DNA of 64,000 bases, from contig NC_066607.1 in the NCBI RefSeq assembly GCF_905475345.1, positions 3,029,501-3,093,500 of the forward strand. The letters run 5' to 3'. Below are positions 11,477-26,686 of this stretch, in pieces (position 1 is the stretch's first letter; each line of letters starts with the position of its first letter). The DNA comes from Vespula vulgaris. Its lineage: Eukaryota > Arthropoda > Insecta > Hymenoptera > Vespidae. The notes beneath the pieces are model-generated. The model was not told the DNA's origin. It ran no database searches and saw only the letters and a list, made by a program, of their open reading frames with translations. Made by a program: the position numbers and the translations under genes.

Positions 11477-14400
11477 TCCTTTTTCTCTCTTCTTTATTCG
11501 ATCTCCCATTTATATGAATTATTTTATATATATCTACGAGATAATAGAATACATGTATATTTTTCCTAGATGATTGTACATTTCGCATGAAAAATTTATT
11601 TGTTTATTTATTTATTTATTTATTTATTTTTTGTTTTGTATCCTTTGTTTATTCTGCTCCTCTCAACGATCTCGAAAAAAATGGAGGTGCCGTTCATACG
11701 ATGATTTTGGTGGTTTTGTCAAATTGATATATAATTAATTGCTGATCGTATTGTGCAATAAAAGATAAAAGGATAATTTTGTTCAATCTACCAAAGTACA
11801 CGCTCGTTTATAGAGCTAATAACGAGAAATAATAGTAGTCTTTATAACGATCGTTTGTAATTCATATAAACAGGTTTGACAGCAAAAAAAAATGTTTGCT
11901 CTATTATTGTAATAAGAAGTGTGTATATATGTGTATATATATACATATACATTCGTTTATAGTCAGTCTTTTTTCTACACTATAAAAAGCATATAACGTG
12001 TTTCTTTTCTTTCTTTCCATTTTTTTACTAAAAATATACTATGATAGCAAATATAGAACTTACGTAGTAAAATTTTTTTTTCTTTTATTACAACATAAAA
12101 TCGCGTTAAATAATATATTTTCAATAATCAAGTTCGTAGCTTTTGATTCGAAATATATAAAACTTGATGTAACTTTTATAGTTTAATTTTTCCTCTTTTT
12201 CTTTTTATTTTCTTCATAAATTGCTTACATTTTCATTTTCCTTTTTGTAAAAGTACGTGTGGCTATCGTTGGAATATTTTTCTCGTTCATAGTATCGGAA
12301 AATTAAATGTACTTCGATACTATATACGTATGATACGTGATTAAATTGTGTGATATGTATAAGATATGTAATCGCTTACTTGAAAAATTTATGTGTATAA
12401 CTTATATACTATATATTTATAAATACATATACGTAACATGGAAATGTTCCGAAAGGAAAGATCATTCGCATTTGTTAGAACATCTCATTGATTCTCCAAT
12501 GATCTATAAAATTCTAATACCATTACCGTCCATTATATTATATTGCCTTTTAAAAATTCAAACAATTTATAACATATTGTTTTCAATCTGTTTTCAGGTG
12601 TATCTAATTGCTCGAAAAATCTCGAGGACAATGGAGATCTCATTTCGGTCGATCAGGTAAGATATTTTATAAAACAATAAAATAAAATAGTCCCATGGTA
12701 AAAAAAAAAAATAATAAAGAAAAGAAGAAGAAAGAAAGAAATTAAATTCCACAGTGACGAATAGAAGCGCGAGAATCGTTTCTCTATCGAATTTTTCCAA
12801 GCTGTCGACGGGTAAACCAAATTACGAGAAAGCAAGTTTTATCGGTCTCGAAATAAATAGAATTGAATGTTATATATAGTGAAAAAAACCTTGTTATTCG
12901 TCTGCTTTGTGTACATATATATATATATACACACGAGAAAAGTTTATTTTTTTCTTATTATTTTCTGAAAAAAAGAAAAAACGTATGCACACGAGAGTAG
13001 TTTATTATTTTTTTCTCTCCTTTTATTCTGAAGAAAAAAAATTAAAAAAACAAGACATAGAATGGATATCGCATGAATTTATCAAAATATAAATACGAAT
13101 GAAATATAGTAAAATTTTTCGATTTATCATATTATCGTAGAAAGATATTCTATCTTCTGTATATTGTAGATATATTATAAGTCCATATATATATTATAAG
13201 TCCATATATATATATATAATAGTTATGTATTCGGATACGATGAAGCAACAGTTAAATCGTATCGTACTTTTCGGTATGTAATCTTAAAATATCTATGGTT
13301 TAGAGATCGATACTATCAGCGATATACTTTCTTCTAAATAAATATAAAATGAATTTACGAAGTGCTCCAAATCAATTACGATGAAAGGATTTTCAATTTA
13401 AAAAATTGCAGAATTCTTTCTCTTCTTTTTTCTCGGAAAAAATATACTTGAAGGTAATTGATTCTTTTCTTTGGGATATTTTAGGGAAGAGAAAGGTTTT
13501 CTCTCTTTCTTTTCCTTCTTTCTTCGATTATCATTGTTTCTTGCTTTTTTTATTGTTTAATAACTTATCGTTAAATGCGTACGAAGTTATGAGCATACAT
13601 TTTAACTTTGATTCTTTAACTTGAAGTAACCCTCGTCTTGATGACAAGCAGAAGACTTTGAAGGAAACGGACTATGTACTAGCTTAGGCAGGGAATATAT
13701 AAATAAATCAATAAATATATAGACATATAACTCCTTATATTATATAAATACTTCTCCACCCATATGAATATATAGTAGGTATGCCATATTTCGTATAAAA
13801 CGAAATTAGAAAAACAAAGTAAAAAGAAAAAAGAAGAAGAAGAAAAAAAAAGAGAAGTAGTAAGAAAAAAAGAAATGAAATGCAATTGAAATCCTTTTCT
13901 ATATTATAATATTTTTTGTTTTGATGACGATGACGTAATAAACGCTGGGTAAAAAACGGCAAAAAATAAAATATAAAAAAATATATAATGAAGTAGAATC
14001 GGATCGAGGACACGATTTCAAGATTTGAATGATTTATTGTCGCGATAAACATTATTTATTTCTATAAATACTAAAGTAGTATAATAAAAAATTTTTTTCA
14101 ACAGTCGAATATTGCATCGTTTCCGATTTGTTACTTTTACAACAATATTATATTTTTACAAAAAATGTTAGCTAAATTTGTAAATCGAGTCACGTATGTT
14201 CTCCTTATTAAAAGAAATCAACGAGTAATCTCTCTTTTATTCTCTTTCTCTCTATATATATTTTACTAACAAAGGATTATTATTCGTATTTTAATACGTT
14301 TATCCCGAAAACGGCTTTAATTTATCATACAAGGCCTTTATAATTATTACGGTATTTATTATTTATCGAATCATTAATATTTAATATAATTCATATTTTC

Positions 14401-15981
14401 ATGGTTCAGTGAAACGATAATTATTTAATACTATCTCTAATACTACTAAATATTATTTAATTATATCTACATTCAGATAATTATTTATTATATACTTATA
14501 TTTATTATATTGTTATTAGATAGATAATATATATAGGGTGCTTGACAAAAATGCATTATCTATTGTAAACGAGTTTAATATTTCATAATCAATGGAAAAA
14601 ATAAGTTTCTAAATTAAATATGTTTAGAATATTAATGGAAATTAAAATATTAATTAATGGAAAACTACGAGAATTTATATTATAAAAAGTTCGCAAAAAA
14701 TGCGAATATAAATGGTATATATAAAACACTCCTCTCGATGACCTCCTTTTCTCTTCTTTAATTATTTAAAGTAAAAGAAATCAAATGGAATACATATTTC
14801 TTTTCAAGAAAGTCAACATTTTTTTCTTTCTTTCTTTTTTTTTTTTAATAAAAGCTGAGTGCACATAACTGCACTTAAGCATCGAAAGATAAACGCTATG
14901 ACATGCTTTTTTGTTGTTTGAAAAAAAAAAAAACACGAAGCAAAGTATTTGTTATTTTTCATCGAATATTAATTATGTTAATTGCATAATATTGTTAATG
15001 TCGTCTTTTTCTTATTTTTTGGATTTTTTATTTATTATTCCAAGAACACGTTTCTTAGCATTAAAGAAATGTGATTCCAGTGACCTATTGCATTAGACCT
15101 TTTAATAACTTTATTAACGTGACTCAACTAAAGATGATAAATCATCTTTACAACTATCAATACAGGGACAAGGATGATGTTATTATGTTACTTATAGGTA
15201 TTGCATCTATACGGGTATAGTAATTACGGATTTTATGGTGTTAATATGACTTAACAAATTTTATCTTTCTCCTTGCACGTCGTTAGTAAATTATAAGCTA
15301 TAAGCGTAAAATACATCTTTAGAGTTTAATAAATGATTTATTTATTTATTCGTTTGTTCTTTCGTAGAAATTAGAAAAAAAGATTTCTTTATATTAGTCA
15401 TTCGCATATATAAACTAATATCAATATTCTTTACGTAATTTTAATTAACTTTCTTAAATTTTATTACGTAGCATTATTTAAAATACATTGAACACTAATT
15501 TCTTTTTCTTTTTCCTTTTTTTTCTTTTTTCTTGAATTCTGCATAATCTCGTTTATTAAATATAAATAAATATCTATTAGATATTTTGTAGATAATTCAT
15601 GACAGAAAAACGAGTAGGAAAATTTTTACGATCTTATTGTCACGAACTACAAAATTTTTATCATTTCTAATCTTTCTTTTTTCTTTTCTTTTTCTTGAAT
15701 TAATTGGAAAAAAAAAACATTTCTTTTTTCGTTAAAGAGTGCTATGCATAAAAATTCACTCGGCGATCTTTATCTCCTTATATTTAAAATGGCACTACAC
15801 ACGCAATTTATCGGTAAATAAAACACTCAAAATAAATTTCTCATACATATATAGATACATATATACTTATATACATACATACACACATATATATATGTTT
15901 TATTCGTGCCAAGCCTCTGGCAGAAATTACGTGACCGATTTCAAGATTATCTCTTTCTCTCTCTCTCTCTCTTTCTCTCTA

Positions 15982-16027
<46 letters not shown>

Positions 16028-19020
16028 TCTCTCTTTTTTTCTTTTCTTTTTCTTTTTTGATATAGTATGTCAAGGGGAATGAAATTATGCTATATTTTTT
16101 CTCGTTTCTTTTCCCTTTTTTTTCTTTCCTTCTTTTTCTTCATCTTTCCTTTTTTCTTTTCTCTTCTTTTGTATCCCATCAGGGCGAAAAAGCAATTTCG
16201 TCGGTATACGATAAAGTGTGTGTTATCTACTCGTTCAAATGAAATACATATGTAATATTTGTAAATCAGAGAAACGTGAGTCTTTTGATTGTGAAACGAA
16301 TAATGTCGATCGAATGCATATGCAATGCTTCATCGCGTCGGAAATGATATAGTTCCTATTATTTCGATATCGTAATATTGAAAAATTTCAATATGGTTAT
16401 AAAACGGTAGAATGAGCTTGTAGAAATGATTAATGCAATTAGAAATTTCATTTGATCAGATATTTTGTCGAGCGAAAAAATTTTCTTCCCTTTTCTTTTC
16501 TTTTCGATCGTTTTTATAGATAAGTTTAGATCGAATTTAATTCATAATACTTTTTCTTATATTGGATTTCAGAGCTTTACATGGAATTTGGGACGACCCG
16601 TTGAGGAAACGGAAACGCTCGAATTATCCGTAGTATCTCGAGGAGTTCTTAGAACGGAGAGGACTCTAGCAAAATACGGTCTAATCCTACAGACGGTGGT
16701 ACGAGAAGGTCACATTGTTATTACAGATTCTTTGGTCGATCTCAATAACAAGCCATTACCGGTACGATCCTAATTATCGATCTTTAAAAAATATAAACGA
16801 TCTTTATATTTTTTATCCAAAAGTCTTCAAATTTAATATCCTTGAAATATTTCAAAAATTATTTCTATTTTCTTTTTTATTTTTCATTGACCGAGTTTTA
16901 AAAGAAATAATGAAACAAAGTAAAAAGTTTATTACGAAATGGACGATAATTGTTACAATTAACGAGATACGTGTTAATGAAAAATTTCTCAAGTGTATAA
17001 TATTTTTTATTGTTACGAGTTAACGCACGATTTCGTAAAGACGATACGAAACATATATACATATATATGTATTTTTTTTTTCTTTTTTGTAACATTCTAA
17101 AAGCTATTACCGTTTGATATTACAGATGAAGTACAGGTAAAATAAAATTCGTGTTTTATTCCGTCGGTGTACTTTTCTTAGCTATCTCAACGCCAGAAGC
17201 AACACGGTAACTCAAACTTCATATACAATTTACAGCTACGTATGTTTTCTTTTTTCTTTTCTCTTGTTTTCCTTTTTTTCTATTTCTTTTTTTCCTCCTC
17301 CTTCCAGCTCATTTATTTAACGTAGGACCAAATTCAATCCTTTCTTTTTTCTCTTGCAAATATTTGCGTACTTTTATCAAAGAAACGAATAAAAAATTCG
17401 AATTCTGTATGTACACAGACAGATAATATTTTTCTCATAATTGGTAGATGGTAAAATATCGTGTTTGTTCGTTCGAATGTTTGCATCATTAATTATTTCT
17501 ATTATTATCGATATTAAAAAAGAAACTGGAGATTTAAAAAAATATATATTTATTTGAGCCAATAATTATGAAGCTCGCTTTAAGATATTATTCAAATATA
17601 TTACGCCCTCTTTATTTCATTTTTTTATTTTTTTTTTTTTTTGTATTTTATAACGTAAATCGACGTAGAATAAAATGAGTAATAAATACAATTTCGTAAA
17701 CACTTTCACGTAGATAAATTTCGTAATTACTGACGCATATATATGCGTGAGATGATATTACTTAACTTGTTTCAGTAGAGCGTCAGTGAAAAAAAAAAAA
17801 GAAGAAAAGAAAAAATTACGAATGTGTACAACTTTCTATTTCACGAAAGACTCTACTATTTCTGTATATCTTTGAAATTTTATATTTTAAAGTAGCTTCA
17901 ACGTACTCATTTCACTAACGAGAATAGTACTTACTTATCTTTCGAAACAATGTCAAGAAACCGAAGGAAAATACAGAAGTGCCGTGTTAACGCTGTTACG
18001 CTAGTTTGTTTGAAAAGTACATCTGCGATATCGTTTACGTTCGTTGCAACGCTTTTTTAAAACTACCTATCGTCTTTACGAAAGTATATTTCACTGGATA
18101 ATGAAACTTTAAGTTCCTTTCACACACGAAATGCGATATGCGATCGAGAAACGAGAATATACTGCGATAACTTGGAATGGAAATATGAATGAAAAATCGA
18201 AAACTATTTTAAATTTTATGCTATTATTAAAAGGAGAAAAAGAAGGGAAAAAAGGAAAGAAAAAACTCGTGCGAAAGAATATCATTATAATTTCAGAGTG
18301 TGAAAATTTTATAGTAGAATTAATATGATAATCGAAGGTCCGTGTGAAAGACGTTTAACACGCAGTATCGTCAACTAATAAGCTGCTCACGCCTACATAG
18401 TTTTGTAATTAACGTCCTCGACGTTTCTATTAACTAAAGATTCATGCATTTTTTATTATCTTTTACAATTTTTATTCACGAGTAGCAGAGAGAGAGAGAG
18501 AGAGAAAGGAGAGAACGATCGCATGATGACGTTAAATATTATTTTCTCGGGTTTTTAAAGAAATATCGTTAAATATTAATCACCATTGTCTGTTATTATG
18601 CGTTTTAAGTTCTAACGCACGAGTTTATATACGTATATTCTTAAAATTGAAATATTTCAAAATCATATAGAATGGAGATTTTGTTCGTGCTGCGTTAAAA
18701 TAGATTTGAATTTTCAGTGACGACGGACAGTCGTTGTCGCTCGTCGTATTGATTGTCTGTTAGTTAAACGTGATGTGAACTAAAATATAACGTTGTTAAT
18801 TGAAAATCTTTATCGACTCGTGAATTTTTTGAATTTATTGGAACATAGAAATATCCTTTGTTTAATTTCAAAAAATTTCACGATATTTCAAAATGGATAG
18901 AAAAAATAATTTGGGAGTGGCTTCTCTCTCCTTCTCTCTCTCTCTCTCTCTGTCTTTCTTTTTTTTTTCTATACGTAGAATGAAAAAAGATAACATAAAA
19001 AAAAAAAAAAAAGAGGGAAA

Positions 19021-19062
<42 letters not shown>

Positions 19063-19758
19063 ACAATTTAATCGAATTTCTTATTAAGTGTCTTCTTATT
19101 CGTTTCATAAATATCTAGGCCATGGTCTGTTTTGAAATACGATATAATATACCTGATGGAAGTAGCAGCTCTTATGCGATATCAGACGTGATGGAGGACG
19201 AGCAACAGATGTTGATCGATATCGAACAGAACATTGCCAATCTTGAAAGAAGTCTTGAACAAGCGAATAGTAGTGGGAGTGGTGGTGGAAGTAGCAAAAG
19301 AAGAGGTTCTTGGCATACGCAAGAGAAAATCAGTAAAAAGGGTTTCTTACAAAGGGGAAGCTCTATGTCAACAGGAGAAAAATCACCGGATCGTAAGAGG
19401 TATCTATGGAAATGATAACATGAAAGAAGATATATCTGCATGAATATATCTGCTTATCTATTCAGTAGCACTCACATACTTACAATAAAATTCTTTTTCC
19501 AAAAAAACTTCTTTCGAAAAAGAATTTTATATTCTTGAATTAAAGGGTACGAATTGAATGGATCGAGTTTCTTTCATCTCGTTACTGTTATCGTCATCTC
19601 GTTATAATATCATCATTATTATATTTTCTCTCTCTTTTTCATTTTTCTTTTTTTTTTATAAACTTCAGCAAGACTCTTTGAAAATATACAGCGAACATTC
19701 TTCAAATAGTACTTCTCGGTTATCATTTATCTTGGGGGTAGTAGTAATTACTGAAAAA

Positions 19759-19789
<31 letters not shown>

Positions 19790-20853
19790 GTTATTGTTAT
19801 TGTTATCATTGTCTTTATAATTTTCAATATTTTTACTCTTTGAAAAGTATTAATTATTCCTACGAGAGAATAAATTCTTTTCTCGACTTCATTGAATCTC
19901 TGGAAATCAATTAACATGACTGCAACGAGTTGACTTGAGTGAGAGGAAAGGAAAAAAAAGAAAGAAAAAAAATAGCAGTCTCTTGGAAAGTATTAATAAG
20001 CGAGAAAAACAGATTCATCTGGAAAAATAGAGAGGGAGAGAGAGAGAGAGAGAGAGAAGAGAGAGAGGGAAGGCGTGATAAATGAAGATAAAAAACGACA
20101 CCAATGTTATGTATGTCTAGGATAAAGGACATGTGTTAAGGTCTTTTATAATTAATTTCAAACGAGAGAAGACAAACGATCAGTAAAGTTACGATTTCTG
20201 TGTTATGTGTCGATACGGAGTATTCATTGTATGTGCATGTTTGATCGTTGACATTTCCAATTAAACTTACATAGAAATGTACATAATGTAGTAGACATAT
20301 GTGTATATGTGCGCGTGCAAGTATGTAGGTAAATATTCTATCATTTCAATTGAAATGCGTAAAGTGTATGGCACGTCAAATGCAATTCCCCACAGTTCAA
20401 AGATGAGACTACGCAATTTATAGAGAGATGTGTCTTTATTATAATTATTAATAATAATAATTAATTTGATATAATTTGTACGCTTCGGAAAGTTCTTTAT
20501 TCTTTATTTATGAATTAGTTAGTTTATATATGATATATATATATAGTGTTATTATAGAATGTACATAATAGAGTGACATAATAGATACATAACGAAGTGG
20601 TTTTAATATACGAAACGTGAAAAATTATTACTGTTATGATAATGAAAAAAGATTCATCTGACACGAGAGAAAATGAGAGAGAAATATATCTGCCACATGA
20701 TTTCTTATTTAAGACGTTCGCTGTTAAGAAGAGAATAAATGACACGTAAAAAAGAACTACACGTTCTAATTTCTCTCGTCACTACGTCGAGATTCGTTAG
20801 CGAAATTATGCGAGAAAGCAGAGACTTATATGCACTTTCTGCTTTCTCTTTTT

Positions 20854-20893
<40 letters not shown>

Positions 20894-23800
20894 TCGTCTT
20901 TTTTTCTTCTCTTTTTTTCTCTCTTCTTTTTTTCAGCGTAATTCGATTAGCTTCGATAACTTGCGAAAAATTTATTTTTTTAATACGATTAATTAACGAC
21001 ATCACCATTCATTGATACGATTTCACGATGCTCATTACGATTTACCCCGGTAATGATCCATTAGATACGACCGAAGAAGTTTATGACCTATAAGAGGGAA
21101 GATAATTCGATCATCGTTAAAACAATTAATCAACACGAGCTTATCGGACAATAATTTATTGCGTGATCCTTTATATTACGTAGGATAATGAATGTATTCC
21201 TATTTTCGACGATCCATTCAATTTTTATTATTTTTATTTATTTATTTTTTTTTTCATTAATGTTAATTAGAAAAAGAAAAAATAGAGACCAAGAACGTCG
21301 GCCAAACTATTTTACTACTTATCAATATATTGGATACGTAATATTTTATTTATCTATTTTTTTTTAATAAACTTTTTATTTGGTATGTGTATTTATATAT
21401 ATATATATGTATTTATGAATCAGCTTGATATATTTATTGGAAACTCAGTTGATTATAAAATAACTTTATTTTTATACTTATCGTCATCGTAGTAGAGTAG
21501 ACATATCTGTGTATACACATACACACACACACTAAACGATTCTTTTACGATTGCAACAGAAACAAGTTTACTGTTTACGAGCGAAAATGAATCCAATTGC
21601 ATTTTGGTATGAATTATGAGGAAGGGATACCGATGGCTTTAAATACAATGTGTAATTTTATCTACGGTTTAATCGGATAATTCATTTAAGCTAATTTTAT
21701 TTTTCTAAAATCGAATTAAATGATCGAGATCGAAAATGAATTTTACACGAAATATTTTTCACGGATATGAAATATGAAATATTATCTGCAATACGTTTTA
21801 ATCCGCCATATATAAAAGTTGTATACGATTTAACTAAATGATTGAACGATTTTACTTTAAACGATATATACGAATAATTACTAATATCTTTATGAAAAAT
21901 GAAAAAAACGAAAAGTTCGAAGTAACCATTTTACTTTATCACATAGATATAAGTTTCAATCAAGTCCTGTTGATAAACCTTCACTCTAATTGGAATTCTT
22001 GATATGTTTGTAACGTTAATTTAATCGAAAGTTGAAATAGTTTAATTGATACTGTTTTAAATTGATAAAGTCATTTTAAATTTTAACATTAATGAAATAA
22101 ATGGTGATCGTTTTTAAATATATCGAACGATCGTTCCCTTTAATTTTTAATTTTTATTTTCAACGTTTGTACGCTTAAGAAGAAAAATAAAAAGAAAAAG
22201 AAAAAAAGAAAAATATAACGACGATATTTAAAAAATTAGAATTTTTACAATCCAGCTTGTTCTTGTCCGAGTTATAAAGAAACGTTTGACAGGAAGAAAG
22301 AATTTCAAAGCAATTCGAAATTTAATTATTATATTTTCTTTTAACAAGAAAAATAATGAGATTTTCTTTTCTTTCAAAAGAGAAGAAAAGAATTTTCATG
22401 TCAAATATAATTTTCGTTTAGTACGATTGTAATCATCGCAGGCTTTATAATAACGTTCCTTTCGAGACTTGAGAATCTTGCTGGAACAAAAAATAGAAAA
22501 AAGAAAAAAAAAAAAAACACGGAAAAATTCTGTTCGCAGAAACTCGACGTTGAAAAGCATGAGATCTTTTATGAAGTTGGGGAAACAGAGACCACCGAGA
22601 GCTAGATCTTGCGACAGCAATTCGGAGACTAAGGAACTTATCGATGGAAGAGATTCAAGCTGTCCGACATCAAACGAACCTTCTAGGACAAATTCTATGA
22701 CCTCTCTTGAAACCAACGCATCCGATAACGAGAGTCAACCGAGTATAAATATCGAACAAGATGATTCTATGGTTATAAAGACAGTGAAGAAACCTAAACC
22801 AAAGGTAGAATGATTATCATTGATAATTTCAAATGAATGAATGAATCAATTTATAATTTTAATTATACACAAAAATGAATTATTTTCCTTTTCCTTTTTA
22901 ATTCATTACTTTGACATTTTTAAATTAAAAAGTTAATATGCCCGAAAAGATAATCGATAAGTGGATATCACATTCGAGAAAAAAATATTTTTATAGGTTC
23001 TCAACAAACGTATTGAGATTTAAACGAAAACACAGTATAGGCTGACAGAAAGCTCATGGCAGAAGGAGACTTTAGAGATTTACAGTTGTTCCATTTTCAC
23101 TCGTTTCGAGTGAGACTACTTTGCTAAATCCTTCGTGTATTTCCGTACGTTTAAAACGCGAGAATTACGACGTGAGAGTGTTATTGCGAAACTCGAACGC
23201 GTAAGATGATTTAAGAGAAACCATCCCTTTTTCTCCCTTTCCCTTTATTTCATTTGATTTTCTCTCGTTACGTATCAACTAATCTCGTTTGAATTTAACT
23301 ATGTCTCTGTTTTTATTAGAGACAGTTTTCTCGACTTATTAAAGAAAAAAGAATAAGAAAAAAATAGTAGTAATAATAATAATAATAATAAGATAGCGTA
23401 TAATTAAATATTTTCCAGACCCATGACACTGCTCAAGGAGCTTTGAAAGCTCAAGATTATCAGGTATGCGTGACGATCATAGAAGCGAGACAATTAGCAG
23501 GACTCAACATGGATCCAGTTGTCTGCGTTCAAGTTGGCGATCAACGAAAATATACAAGTGTCAAGGAATCTACTAATTGTCCTTATTACAACGAGGTTCG
23601 ATCATCCAATATTCATTTAATTCTATCGATTTTAATTTCCTTTTCTTTTTCTTTCTTTCTTTCCTTTTTTTTTTCATACACTTTCGATATTAGATCTTCA
23701 CAAAAGTTTCACGACTAACGTTTATAATATTTATAACCCATCATCTTTCGACCGAGAAAACAAATATGCTTCTTTGTATGAAAACTATTTAGTAAATAAT

Positions 23801-26358
23801 GAACAAACTACAAAAGCAGATACTGCGGAATGAACTTATGGGGAAAGTTTAAACAAGTTTCAAATAGAATCTACGTTATGTTTTTTATCGGGCGTCGAGT
23901 TACTTGAATTTTCATCGTTAATTTTTTGTCTAGTTCCTTTCTCTTTAATTGTTACGTTTTACGGGGTTTTGCGATATATCGTTTTGTTGGATATTTAAAA
24001 AAAGAGAAAGAAAGAAAGAAAGAAAGAAAAAAATTCTATTTCAAATGTGATTCTATTGTTTTGCAGTATTTCGTCTTCGATTTTCACATGCCACCGGTGA
24101 TGCTTTTCGACAAGATCATCACGTTGTCGGTAAGTTTATTTGAAAACATCCGATCGTTTCTATCTTCTCTTCTTTTTTTTTTCTCTTTAATTTGATTTAG
24201 TGTCGTCGTCGTCGAGTCTTTGTACGAGTCAGCGTTGGAACGTATTTTATTTCTTTTTTATTTCTTTTTTTATTTTTTTTTTTTCCCACAAGATCGATAA
24301 TGCTTTCGAACCGAATACGATGTATTTCCGAACGAATTCTCTCTGCCATTTTCTCGTTCCCGACGGAACTGTAATTTTCTTTCGGCCCGAAGAAAGTTCT
24401 TATTCTGCAGAGTTAATTTACCGAAAGTATTTTGTATGGTAGTAATCCGAGTGGTAAATTAACGTCGAAGAAACTTCGACGTTTTATTTACTTAGATTTT
24501 TTATTTTAACTTTCGAAGTATATATTTTTTCCTTTTTATCTTCTCTACTTCTTTTTTTTCTTCCTTTTTTTTTTTTTAATATATTTAACATACTCATTTA
24601 GTAACATGATATTAAGCTATATTAAAACCTGATTAAAACTATGACTTTTATAACGTATTAAAAAAATATCTGTTCTATTAATTGCTCCTTTCGTTTCTAT
24701 TCACGTGTGTTGTCGTTCATATTTGTAAAGGAAACAAATTTTTTTATTAATGAACGCTTTGTTTCTCTGAATTTCTCAGTATCGTGAAATAATAGGAATA
24801 TTAATTTTTTAACTAGTTAAAAAGTATTAACGAGTTTCTTCAATTTTTTTTTTGTGTTATATTGAAGAAACATAATAGCCGTATCTTATCGTATATCTTT
24901 TAAAAGAAAATTCGAAAGATTTATTTCATTTCGAAGAAAAGTTGTACTATACAAAGGTATAAAACTACGACCCGTTGACCTAGCTATTTTTCTACAAAAG
25001 GAAAGCTGTCGATTGCAGAATTTTTCCCTTTTGCGTTTCTTTACTCGGTTTACCGTTATATCACGATAATCCGAGCCGTTACTCATTCTTTTTTCCTTTT
25101 CTCTTCTCTTCTTTTTGTTCTTTTTTCTTTTTATTTTATTTTCTCATATTCTACGACGTTCTTTGAAACGTTGAAAGAAATAAAAATATTTCTTATCTAT
25201 TTGTTCCGTCTCAAGTACCGACATACTCGTAGAATTTCTAGAAGATATACGTATGTGTGTATAGATCGCTTCACCTGACTCAAACACTTCAAATATTTCT
25301 CTGTTTGCTTTAGATGATGATAGAAAAAAAAATTTGGAAAATAAAAAAAGAAAAAGAAACAAATTGTTTCATACGAAACAATGCAATATTCGAAATAAAC
25401 CAACAATTTCTTTTTCCTTCTTTTCTTTCAAGCTTATCTCTTTTTGAGATTTACGGATCATTTATACATTTTTTTTTTTTTCATTATTCTACTAGCTTGT
25501 AAATTATTATTATTCTAGTAGCTTACAAAAAAAAAAAAAGAGAAGAAAAGATAAAACGAGACGAAGAATATCAATTTTTTGATTGTTGAAGAAACCAGAG
25601 ATTTTAAGTATAAAAAGAAATAGAAAGAAATGCTTGGAACGTCGGGATACATATTTGCTGATTCTTCAACTTATAAATAAAAAATATTTTCTATATTTCT
25701 CAGTGACACAATAGTAGGCAAATATACAAAAGACTTCTCGGGAAATAAAGCCATAAAGATGAAAATCCTAGTCGGTTAGGTATACAGAGAAAATACCAAC
25801 TGTTGAGGGATTTTCATTTTAAATATTTAGTCGACGAACAAACGAAAAACAGTCCCCATATATACACGAATAATTTATACAGAACATTACTTACATTTTG
25901 CATTAGCCAACCATGAGAAAACGACCATAAGGGTTTACGATCATAAGGGCGAGGTTTTCCCACCAAATTAGGCAAACAATAAACTCGTATTATTTTCGAA
26001 GGAACCACACCATCGAGTATTTAAGAAAAATAAAGATGCGAATAAGATTTAAAGGTTCTTTTCTTTTCTTTATCTATTATCCAAAAATTTATTTGAAAAA
26101 TATTTCTAAAATCCTCATCGAATCTCGATATTTTTTCGTATAATCATAAAGAAGGAACTTATAGGAAATATTAGCAAAATCGTTCAATATATATATGTTG
26201 AATTTTATTTTTATTTCTTTTACAAGCTATATGTCGTAATAGTAAAAATATATCACTTCTGGCAACACAATTTTCTTCCTTTGATACTTTTGTAGATATC
26301 ATCAAAAGCAACGCAGATATTTGAAGTGTTCGTGGTATGTAGATGAAAAGTGTTGTAT

Positions 26359-26425
<67 letters not shown>

Positions 26426-26655
26426 TGGACTCTAATTATATTATACACATGCGTAAACTTATGTACATACATACGTATGTATATAACTTCCGAGTTCTTC
26501 GAGAATGTTCATTATTTCAATAACATCGGTCGATTAACCAGAGAGAAACATGGCATCCAAGTCGTTTATGTAGTAGTTGATGCACAATAGTATGTACACA
26601 ATACCATTAGATCTATATAGTCTAGAACATAAATGTCTATACACACGCACATATA

Positions 26656-26686
<31 letters not shown>

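Larger units (their letters stand above)
7367..12597 (+). other. Otoferlin intron 1 (5.2 kb)
   Basis: Non-coding. It contains TA runs (7389-7429, 7632-7679), a nested inverted repeat (9201-9279), a CA/GA array (10444-10531), TA at 10901-10926 and an ATT array (11427-11476). No nested gene could be supported; the listed open frames are low complexity. Confidence 0.7.

Noticed and set aside
17125..17135. 11-nt ATGAAGTACAG between TTACAG and GTAAAA as an otoferlin microexon
   Set aside because: Inserting 11 nt would break the frame between exon 3 (phase 0) and exon 4, and direct joining reproduces the vertebrate alignment without gaps.
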